Below, in pieces: positions 14,201 through 22,137 of a stretch of 26,411 bases of DNA (position 1 is its first letter; each line of letters opens with the position of its first letter). The notes beneath the pieces are model-generated. The model did not search any database and was not told the origin of the DNA. It worked only from the letters and a program-made list of their open reading frames with translations. This DNA is from CALAEC01 sp050692915 (lineage in GTDB: Bacteria > Actinomycetota > UBA4738 > CALAEC01). A program made the position numbers and the translations under genes. The DNA is taken from contig JBOGVU010000032.1 in assembly GCA_050692915.1 (NCBI GenBank), positions 1-26,411 on the forward strand. The letters run 5' to 3'.

Positions 14201-16834
14201 ATGGCCGCGCCGAGACGGGGACCGGAGCTTCCCACCGGGACCGTCACGTTCCTGTTCACCGACATCGAGGGCTCGACGCGCCTCCTCCAGGAGCTGGGGC
14301 CCGATCGGTTCCAGGGCGTGCAGGCCGATCACGACGCGATCGTGCGAGCGGCCATCGCCGAGGGAGCCGGCGTGGTGGTCCGCACTGAGGGCGACGCGTT
14401 CGTCGCGGCGTTCTCCACGGCGGCCGAAGCGCTCCGGGCGGCCGTCTCCGCCCAGCGACGACTGGACGGAACGCAAGTCCGTGTCCGGATGGGCCTCCAC
14501 ACCGGCCAGGGCAGGCTCGGCGGGACCGACTACGTGGGCATCGACGTGCATCGGGCCGCCCGGGTCGCCGCGGCGGCGCATGGCGGGCAGATCCTCCTAT
14601 CGGAGACGACTAAGAGCCTGGTCGATCGGGATCTCCCCGACGGCGCCGCCATCCGGGATCTCGGCCTCCATCAGCTCAAGGACATCGATCACGCCGAGCA
14701 CCTTTTCGACGTCGTCATCGAGGGTCACCCCTCGGAATTCCCGCCGCCGGTCACCCTGGACGCACGGCCAAACAACCTGCCTCGACGGCTGACCAGCTTC
14801 GTGGGGCGCCGCCAGGAGATCCGGACGACAGCTCAGCTCCTGTCCGATCACCGGCTGGTCACGCTGACCGGCGCCGGCGGCACCGGGAAGACCCGCCTGG
14901 CCCTCGAGGTCTCCGAGGAGCTGCTCCCCTCGTTCGCCGACGGCGCGTTCTTCGTCGACCTGACCTCGCTGTCGGATCCCGGGCAGGTCTGTCCGGCGAT
15001 CTGCGAGGCCGTCGGCATCAAGGAGGAGCCCGGCAGCGACCTCGTCGACACCCTGGTCGAGCGGCTCAGCCGCCGCCAGCTGCTGCTGATCCTGGACAAC
15101 TTCGAGCATCTGCTGGAGGAGGCCCCGCTGGTGGATCGGGTCCTGGCCGGCGCTCCCAACGTGCGGGCGCTGGTGACCAGCCGCGCACCGCTCGGCCTCT
15201 ACGGGGAGCAGGAGCTGCCCGTCCCCCCACTGGCGGCGCCCACTGACGGCGCGTCCTCCGACCTCGAGTCGTTGTCACGGATCGAGGCCGTGGCACTGTT
15301 CGTCGACCGGGCCCGGGCCTCCCGGCCCGACTTCGCGCTCACCGAGGCGAACGGAGCGGCCGTGGCCGAGACCTGCACCCGGCTGGATGGTCTCCCCCTG
15401 GCCATCGAGCTGGCCGCCAGCCGGATCAAGGTCCTCTCCCCGGACGCGATCCTCTCCCGCCTCCGTCACAGCCTCGACGTCCTCGCTGCCGGTGCCCGCA
15501 ACATCCCCGAGCGACAGCGCACGCTCCGTGGAGCCATCGAGTGGAGCTATGGCCTCCTCGACGAACCGGAGCGGCGCCTGTTCGCCCGGTTGTCGGTGTT
15601 CGTCGGCGGGGCCGACCTGGAGGCCGCCGAAACGGTAGCGAACCCGGACAGGGAGCTCGGCCATGACCTCTTCGACGGACTGGTCTCTCTGGTCGACAAC
15701 AGCCTGGTTCGTCAGACGGAGACCGAGGCCGGCGAGCCCCGATTCGGCATGCTGGAGACGATCCGTGAGTACGCGCGTGAGCGATGCGACCTGGAGTGGG
15801 ACGGGGAGGCCGCCCGGCGTCGACACGCCAACCATTTCCTGGCCCTGGCCGAGGCCTCCGAGCCCCACCTGACCGGCCAGGACCAGGTCACCTGGCTGGA
15901 CCGCCTGGACCGTGACCACGAGAACATCCAGACCGCGCTCCGGTGGGCCATGGACCAGGGGGAGGCCGACCGGGGGATGCGGGCGGCCGCGTCCGTGTGG
16001 CGGTTCTGGCACCTCCGGGGGCACGTCGCCACGGGGCTGGCCTGGCTGGAGCGGCTCCTGGGCTCCCCGGGGGGAAGGACGGCCGATCGGGCAAAGGCCG
16101 AGGACGCTGCGGGGAGCCTGTCCTACTGGCGGAGCAACGTCCCGGAGACCGAACGCCACTACCGCGAGGCTCTGGCGATCTACCGTGAGCTCGGCGACCG
16201 GCACGGGATCGCCAGGGCCACCTATGACCTGGCGTTCGTGCCCCTCCTCCGGGGCTCTGGCCTGGAGGAAGGGGAACGACTCCTCAGCGATGCCATCGCG
16301 CTCTACCAGGAACTCGGCGACGCGGACGGGGTGGCCAAGGCCAAGGGGGACATGGGGCTGATCCTGATGTTGAGGGGCGACTACCGTGGCGCTCTTCCTG
16401 TCCTGGAGGACTTCCTGTCACTGGCCCGGAGGCGAGGGGACTCATTCAGCCTGTCCGACGGCCTGATCCGGGTCGCCGACGCCCACCGGGGCCTCGGTGA
16501 TCTCGATCGGGCCCGACGTGGGTACCTGGAAGCGTTGGACGTCACGGAACGAGCCAACACTCCCGGAGGGGTCGCCGCGGTCCTGCAGCTGATGGCGTCG
16601 GTGGATGCAGATCGGGGCGATCACCAGCGGGCCATGAGGCTCTACGGGGCGGGGATGGCCATCGCCGAGTCGATCGGCGACACGGATGTGATCGTCGCCC
16701 CGTACGAGTTCGCCGACCCAGTCGGGGACGCCCGGAAGACCATCGGCGACGAGGCCACCGACCGGGCCCTGGCCGAGGGACGGGCCATGTCGGTCGAGGA
16801 GGCGCTGGCCTACGCTCGATCAGCCGATGGCTGA
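14201..16834 (+). CDS. Class III cyclase-STAND ATPase-TPR protein, copy 1
   Basis: This is a protein of 877 aa starting at ATG 14201, without a clear ribosome binding site. Residues ~10-185 are a class III adenylate/guanylate cyclase domain: FLFTDIEGST with metal-binding Asp21, and RTEGDAF with Asp65. The DYVGIDVHRAAR segment has Asp110, His117 in place of the canonical Asn, and Arg121; Arg61 replaces the usual substrate-specifying Lys. After ~205 comes an NB-ARC/STAND-like ATPase: SFVGRR, Walker A TGAGGTGKT, Walker B LLLILDNFEH, TSRAPLG and LDGLPLAIELAASR. The C-terminal half has WFRxL-type and TPR-like helical repeats and ends with EGRAMSVEEALAYA. No DNA-binding domain is seen at the end. 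Its stop overlaps copy 2's start by 8 nt. It is the most divergent copy together with copy 4. Confidence 0.92.
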   Translation: MAAPRRGPELPTGTVTFLFTDIEGSTRLLQELGPDRFQGVQADHDAIVRAAIAEGAGVVVRTEGDAFVAAFSTAAEALRAAVSAQRRLDGTQVRVRMGLHTGQGRLGGTDYVGIDVHRAARVAAAAHGGQILLSETTKSLVDRDLPDGAAIRDLGLHQLKDIDHAEHLFDVVIEGHPSEFPPPVTLDARPNNLPRRLTSFVGRRQEIRTTAQLLSDHRLVTLTGAGGTGKTRLALEVSEELLPSFADGAFFVDLTSLSDPGQVCPAICEAVGIKEEPGSDLVDTLVERLSRRQLLLILDNFEHLLEEAPLVDRVLAGAPNVRALVTSRAPLGLYGEQELPVPPLAAPTDGASSDLESLSRIEAVALFVDRARASRPDFALTEANGAAVAETCTRLDGLPLAIELAASRIKVLSPDAILSRLRHSLDVLAAGARNIPERQRTLRGAIEWSYGLLDEPERRLFARLSVFVGGADLEAAETVANPDRELGHDLFDGLVSLVDNSLVRQTETEAGEPRFGMLETIREYARERCDLEWDGEAARRRHANHFLALAEASEPHLTGQDQVTWLDRLDRDHENIQTALRWAMDQGEADRGMRAAASVWRFWHLRGHVATGLAWLERLLGSPGGRTADRAKAEDAAGSLSYWRSNVPETERHYREALAIYRELGDRHGIARATYDLAFVPLLRGSGLEEGERLLSDAIALYQELGDADGVAKAKGDMGLILMLRGDYRGALPVLEDFLSLARRRGDSFSLSDGLIRVADAHRGLGDLDRARRGYLEALDVTERANTPGGVAAVLQLMASVDADRGDHQRAMRLYGAGMAIAESIGDTDVIVAPYEFADPVGDARKTIGDEATDRALAEGRAMSVEEALAYARSADG

Positions 16835-19450
16835 ACTCCCGACGGGGACCGTCACGTTCCTGTTCACCGACATCGAGGGATCCACCCGCCTGCTGCAGGC
16901 TCTCGGCGAGCGGTGGAGTCCATCCTCGAGGAGCACAACCGGCTGCTCCGAGAGGCCATCCGGGGATCCGGTGGCATCGATGTCCACACGGAGGGCGACT
17001 CGTTCTTCGCCGTGTTCCGAAGCGCGGCGGCGTCGGTGAGCGCCGCCGTGGCAGCGCAGCGCGCCTTGATCGGATACCTGTGGCCCCGGGACGTCACCGT
17101 TCGGGTCCGGATGGGGATCCACACGGGTGAGGGCGCGGTCGGCGGCGACGACTACATCGGGCTCGACGTCCATCGAGCCGCTCGGATCGCCGCCTCCGGC
17201 CACGGAGGCCAGGTGCTGATCTCGGCGGCAACCGCGGAGCTGGTGAGGGTCGACCTCCCCGGTGACGTGGGACTCCGCGACCTCGGCGAGCATCGGTTGA
17301 AGGACCTGGCCAGACCGGAGCGCATCTACCAGCTCACCATCGACGGGCTGCCGGGCGAGTTCCCGCACATCCGCTCGCTCGAGACGCCCACCAACCTCCC
17401 CACGCAGCGCACGAGCTTCGTGGGCCGAGAGCGCGAGGTGGCCGTGGTCAAAGACCTCCTCAGGGGACCGGGCCTCCTGACGCTCACCGGAGCCGGGGGG
17501 AGCGGAAAGACCCGGCTGGCGGTCCAGGCCGCCCGGGAGCTGCTCCACACGTACCCCGACGGCGTGTTCCTCGTCGATCTGGCCCCGATCACGGATCCGC
17601 GCCTGGTTCCCTCGAGCATCGCCGATGCCATCGGGGTGAAGGCGGAAGGGCCGCGACCGGTTCTGGACACGCTGCGGGATCAGCTGCGCGATCGGGAGAC
17701 GCTCCTGATCCTGGACAACTTCGAGCAGGTCGTGGAGGCTGCCTCGGTGGCGTCCGATCTCCTCGACGCGGCTCCGCGGATTCGGATGCTGATCACCAGC
17801 AGGGAGCCGCTCCACGTCGCCGGGGAGCAGGAGCTGGCCGTGCCACCGATGGCGCTCCCGGACGCGCGGGGGACACGAGAACCCGGCGACCTGATGCGGT
17901 GCGAGTCCGTGGCGCTGTTCGTACAGCGGGCCGCGGCCGTGGATCCGAGGTTCCGGCTGGCTGAGGCCAACGCCCCGGCCGTGGCCGAGCTGTGCCTCCG
18001 CCTCGACGGGCTACCTCTGGCGATCGAGCTGGCAGCCTCGCGGGTGAAGCTGCTCTCGCCTCAGGCGATCCTGGACCGTCTGGGGCACCGGCTGGAGCTC
18101 CTCACCGGCGGTCCAGTCGACCTGCCGGCCCGCCAGCGAACCCTTCGAGAGGCCATCGGGTGGAGCCACGACCTCCTCGAGGAGAACGAGCGAGTGGTGC
18201 TCCGGCGGCTCTCGGTGTTCGCGGGCGGGTGGACCCTGGAGGCGGCGGAGGTCGTGGCCAACCCGGGTGGTGAGCTGGGAGGCGACAGCCTCGAGGTCCT
18301 GAGCTCGCTGGTCGACAAGAGCCTGGTGCGGCGAGTCCCAACCGCGGAGGGCGAGGTGCGCTTCGGGATGCTGGAGATCATCCGCGAGTTCGGGGCCGAG
18401 CAGCTCGAGGGCGCTGGGGAGGACGAGCAGACCCGGGACCGCCACGCCTCCTTCTTCCTGGCGGCCTCGGAGGCGGCCAGGCCGCACCTCCGGGGGCTCG
18501 AGCGGAAGCGCTGGCTCGACCAGCTCGAGCTCGAGCACGACAACCTGCGGGCCGCGCTCCGGCGAGCTCTCGACGCCTCCCACGCCGACGTCGGGCTGCG
18601 CCTGGTGGCGGCGCTGTGGCGGTTCTGGCACCTCCACGGTCACCTCGCCGAAGGCCGCCGTTGGGCAGAGGAGGTGCTGGCGTTGCCGGTATCCTCCGCG
18701 CGCACCGCCGCGCGGACGAAGGCGCTGACGGCTCTCGGCGGACTCGCCTACTGGATGGAGGACGTACCCGCCACTCGCCGGGCCTACGAGGAGGCACTGG
18801 CCATCGCCCGGGAGCTGGATGATCGGCGTGGCGAGGCGGAGGGACTCTACAACCTCGCGTACGTCCCGGCGTACGAGGGGGACATCCCCGGCGCGGTGGT
18901 GATGATCGAAGAGGCCAGGGCGATGTTCGAGGAGCTGGAGATGCCTCGAGGCGTGGCCGACTCGCTGTGGATCCTGGGCATCGGCGCCCGACTCCAGGGG
19001 GACCTGGCCGGGTCCCGGGCCCGGGCCGAGGAGAGCCTCCGGCTCCACCGGAGGGCGGGAGACCTGTTCGGTGCCACCGACGCCCTCCACACCCTCGGCC
19101 GGACCGCATTCGCCCAGGGGGACCTGGCCACGGCGGCGGCGAGCTTCCTGGAGGCTCTGGACAACGACGAGCAGGTGGGCAACAGGACCGGGATGGCGAT
19201 CGTCATCGACAACCTGGCCGCGAAGGCGGGCGCAGAGGGCCGGCACCTGCGGGCCCTCCGGCTCGGCGGCGCGTCCGAGGCGATCAAGGAGGCGGCCGGT
19301 GGCCACGCCCCTCCGCCCTTCATCGACCTCCCCGACCCGCTGGAGGCCGCCCGGGAGGTCCTCGGCGAGGCCGTCGTCGCGGCCGCGTGGGAGGAGGGTC
19401 GAGCGATGACCCTCGAGCAGGCCGTGGCCCTCGCCCGCGAGCAGGCCTGA
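16827..19450 (+). pseudogene. Class III cyclase-STAND ATPase-TPR protein, copy 2, frameshifted
   Basis: ATG 16827 overlaps the end of copy 1 (ATGGCTGA) and encodes MAELPTGTVTFLFTDIEGST up to GERW (residue 30). The frame then changes at 16914-16918, and the rest reads on from about 16916 in a frame +2 to the first, SILEEHNRLLREAI. Copy 3 has the same passage uninterrupted (GDRWPVILEDHNRLL), so one base is missing in TGGAG, probably a G. Repaired, the protein has ~874 aa with cyclase domain (Asp15, Asp58, His54, His116), Walker A TGAGGSGKT, LLILDNFEQV, LDGLPLAIELAASR and TPR-like repeats. Unrepaired, GTG 16913 could start an 845-aa protein lacking the FTDIEGST strand and its metal Asp. Real decay and sequencing error are both possible; the remaining 845 codons are intact, favouring a recent event or an error. 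Confidence 0.85.
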
Positions 19451-19459
19451 GGGCCACAC

Positions 19460-19465
19460 TACAAT
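19460..19465 (+). promoter_or_regulatory. -10-like box before cyclase copy 3
   Basis: TACAAT matches the -10 consensus at five of six positions and lies 27 nt before the GTG start. A GGAAGAGGG ribosome binding site stands between them. No convincing -35 is found 16-18 nt upstream. The matching place before copy 4 holds TAGAAT. Confidence 0.45.
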
Positions 19466-19492
19466 CGCAGCGACCGGAAGAGGGATGCCACG

Positions 19493-22099
19493 GTGACCGA
19501 TCTGCCCACGGGGACGGTCACGTTCCTGTTCACCGACATCGAGGGCTCCACCCTGCTGGTGGAGACCCTCGGCGATCGGTGGCCGGTCATCCTCGAGGAC
19601 CACAATCGGCTCCTCCGGGACGCCATCCGGAAGGCCGGCGGCCTCGACCTCCGGACCGAGGGCGACTCGTTCTTCGCCGTGTTCCGGAGCGCGCCCGCCT
19701 CGGCGGCCGCGGCCGCGGCGAGCCAGCAGGCGCTGGCCGAGCATCCCTGGCCGTCCAACGCCGTGGTTCGGGTTCGTATGGGTATGCACACGGGGGAGGG
19801 AACGGTCGGGGGCGACGACTACGTGGGAATCGATGTCCATCGGGCCGCCCGCGTCGCCGCCTCGGGCCACGGCGGCCAGGTGCTGGCCTCCTCGACCACG
19901 GCGGATCTCATTCGGGACGACCTGCCCGACGGCGTGGCGATCCACGATCTCGGCCGGCACCGGCTGAAGGACCTAGCTCGTCCCGAGCGCATCTACCAGC
20001 TCACCGTCGAAGGACTGCCCGCTGAGTTCCCCCCGATTCGGTCGCTGGAGACCCCCACGAACCTGCCCGTCCAACGGACCAGCTTCGTAGGGCGTGAGCA
20101 CGAGGTGGCCCGGGTGAAGGAACTCCTCCAAGGCGCCGGGCTCCTCACGCTCACCGGGGCCGGCGGGAGCGGGAAGACCCGGCTGGCGCTCCAGGCTGCC
20201 CGGGAGCTCCTCGGCGACTACCGAGACGGCGTGTACATTGCCGAGCTGGGGCCAATCATCGACCCCCGCCTGGTGGTCTCCACGATAGCGGACGCGGTGG
20301 GGGCCCGGGCGGAGGGCCAGCGCACGCTCCTGAACACGCTTCGGAACCACGTCCGCGACCGGGAGCTCCTCCTGATCGCTGACAACTTCGAGCATGTCTT
20401 GGAGGCTGCGCCCGTCGTGACCGCCCTCCTCGACGCCGCCCCGCGCCTCCGGGTCCTGGCCACCAGCCGCGAGCCCCTCCACATCCGTGGCGAGCAGGAG
20501 CTGGCCGTGCAGCCGCTGGACGTCCCCGGGCCTGGCGCCGGGCGGAAGGAGCTTGCGCGGTCCGAGGCGGTGGCCCTATTCGTCCACCGGGCCGCCGCGG
20601 TGGATCCCTCGTTCGGCCTGACCGAAGAGAGCACGTCGGCCGTGGCCGAGCTGTGCCGGCGGCTCGACGGGCTTCCCCTGGCCATCGAGTTGGCCGCGTC
20701 CCGAGTCAAGCTGCTTTCTCCGGCGGCCATGCTGGAACGGCTGGACCAGCGGCTGGAGCTCCTCACCGGCGGGCCGATCGACCTCCCCACCCGCCAGCGC
20801 ACGCTGCGGGAGACCATCGCCTGGAGCCACGAGCTTCTCGACGACGAGGAAGGGACGCTGTTCCGCCGGCTGTCGGTGTTCGCCGGAGGGTGGGGCCTGG
20901 AGGGGGCGAAGGCCGTGGCGAGCCTCAAGCCCGAGGCCGACGCTCTGGCCATCCTCGGCTCGCTCCTGGACAAGAGCCTGGTCCTTCGGGTCGCCGGCGA
21001 CGTGCCACGGTTTCGGATGCTCGAGACTATCCGGGAGTTCGGAGTGGAGCAGCTCGAGGCCGCCGGCGATACCGTAGCGACGCGGGGCCGCCACGCGGCG
21101 TTCTTCCTCGCACTGGCGGAGGATGCGGAGCCACATCTCCGAGGCGTGGACCAGAAACGCTGGCTCGACCAACTCGAAGAGGAGCACGATAACCTCCGCG
21201 CCGCACTCCGATGGTCCATCGACGCGGGCGACGCCGCCACGGCGCTCAGGCTGATCGGGGCGGTGTGGCGCTTCTGGCACCTCCATAGCCACCTCGCAGA
21301 CGGCCGCCGGTGGGCCGAAGAGGTGCTGGCCCTCCCCGGAGCCGCCGGCCGGACCCGTGACAGGATCCGGGGGCTGACCGCGTTCGGCGGGATGACGTAC
21401 TGGCAGCAGGACGTCCACGCGTTCCGGGCCGCCTACGAAGAAGCGCTGGCCATCGCCACGGAGCTGTCCGATCCCGGCGAGGTGGCCGAGCAGACCTACA
21501 ACCTGTCCTTCGCCCTCGCGCTGGAGGGGGACTTCGAAGGGATGATCGCTCTGGTTCATCGGTGCCGAGCCCTGTTCGAGGGCCTGGGGAATCGCCGAGG
21601 CGTGGCCGACTGCCTGTGGATCCTGGGCATCGCGGCCCGCCTCGGCGGAGATCTCGATCAGTCCCGGTCCCTCGAGGAGGAGAGCATCCGGATCCACAGG
21701 GAGATCGGCGACCGGTTCGGGGCCACGGTCGCCCTCTACGCACTCGGCCGGACGGCCATGGAACAGGGTGACCTGGTGGTCGCCGAGGCCTGCTTGCGAG
21801 AGGCGCTGGCCAACGACGCGTCGGTGGGCAACAGGACGGGGATGGGGGTGATCCTCGACAATCTGGCCGACAAGGCCCGCATCGAGGGAGACCACCTCCG
21901 GGCGCTGAAGCTCGGTGGGGCCTCGGAGGCCATGAAGGACGCGGCCGGCGCCCAGGCGCCCCCGGCGTTCCTCGACCTCCCCGATCTCCGCGAGGAGGCC
22001 CGCCAGGCCCTGGGCGAGGCGGCCATCGAGGCAGCCTGGAACGAGGGGCGAGCCATGTCGATCGAGCATGCTGTGGCCTACGCCCGACAGGAGAGCTGA
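19493..22099 (+). CDS. Class III cyclase-STAND ATPase-TPR protein, copy 3
   Basis: This is a protein of 868 aa starting at GTG 19493, with GGAAGAGGG (19476-19484) upstream. Cyclase domain, residues ~4-178: FLFTDIEGST (Asp15), RTEGDSFFAVF (Arg54, Asp58) and DDYVGIDVHRAAR (Asp109, His116 for Asn, Arg120). The linker is SLETPTNLP, then SFVGREHEV. The ATPase has Walker A TGAGGSGKT (Lys228), a Walker B-like LLLIADNFEH, TSREPLH and LDGLPLAIELAASR. A winged-helix-like part follows (SVFAGGWGLEGA), then FRMLETIREFGVEQL, and helical TPR-like repeats to the end (NEGRAMSIEHAVAYA). It is closest to copy 2 throughout, pointing to a recent duplication. Such proteins are thought to couple cyclase output to a nucleotide-driven switch; activity here is uncertain. 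Confidence 0.93.
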   Translation: MTDLPTGTVTFLFTDIEGSTLLVETLGDRWPVILEDHNRLLRDAIRKAGGLDLRTEGDSFFAVFRSAPASAAAAAASQQALAEHPWPSNAVVRVRMGMHTGEGTVGGDDYVGIDVHRAARVAASGHGGQVLASSTTADLIRDDLPDGVAIHDLGRHRLKDLARPERIYQLTVEGLPAEFPPIRSLETPTNLPVQRTSFVGREHEVARVKELLQGAGLLTLTGAGGSGKTRLALQAARELLGDYRDGVYIAELGPIIDPRLVVSTIADAVGARAEGQRTLLNTLRNHVRDRELLLIADNFEHVLEAAPVVTALLDAAPRLRVLATSREPLHIRGEQELAVQPLDVPGPGAGRKELARSEAVALFVHRAAAVDPSFGLTEESTSAVAELCRRLDGLPLAIELAASRVKLLSPAAMLERLDQRLELLTGGPIDLPTRQRTLRETIAWSHELLDDEEGTLFRRLSVFAGGWGLEGAKAVASLKPEADALAILGSLLDKSLVLRVAGDVPRFRMLETIREFGVEQLEAAGDTVATRGRHAAFFLALAEDAEPHLRGVDQKRWLDQLEEEHDNLRAALRWSIDAGDAATALRLIGAVWRFWHLHSHLADGRRWAEEVLALPGAAGRTRDRIRGLTAFGGMTYWQQDVHAFRAAYEEALAIATELSDPGEVAEQTYNLSFALALEGDFEGMIALVHRCRALFEGLGNRRGVADCLWILGIAARLGGDLDQSRSLEEESIRIHREIGDRFGATVALYALGRTAMEQGDLVVAEACLREALANDASVGNRTGMGVILDNLADKARIEGDHLRALKLGGASEAMKDAAGAQAPPAFLDLPDLREEARQALGEAAIEAAWNEGRAMSIEHAVAYARQES

Positions 22100-22110
22100 G
22101 GGCTCCCGGC

Positions 22111-22116
22111 TAGAAT
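22111..22116 (+). promoter_or_regulatory. -10-like box before cyclase copy 4
   Basis: TAGAAT matches the -10 consensus well and lies 22 nt before ATG 22138, with GAGGGGGAAG (22125-22134) between. The layout copies the spacer before copy 3 (TGAGGGC, a few variable bases, TANAATC, purine-rich site, start). No clear -35 is visible. Confidence 0.45.
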
Positions 22117-22137
22117 CACGCCCTGAGGGGGAAGCGG

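Noticed and set aside
16911..16925. Programmed ribosomal frameshift in cyclase copy 2
   Set aside because: No slippery heptamer or clear downstream stimulatory structure is seen, and the other three copies are encoded in one frame.
18011..19960. Open minus-strand frame of 649 codons opposite cyclase copies 2 and 3
   Set aside because: It mirrors well-supported coding sequence on the other strand and has no recognisable motif. Similar long antisense frames occur opposite the other cyclase copies.
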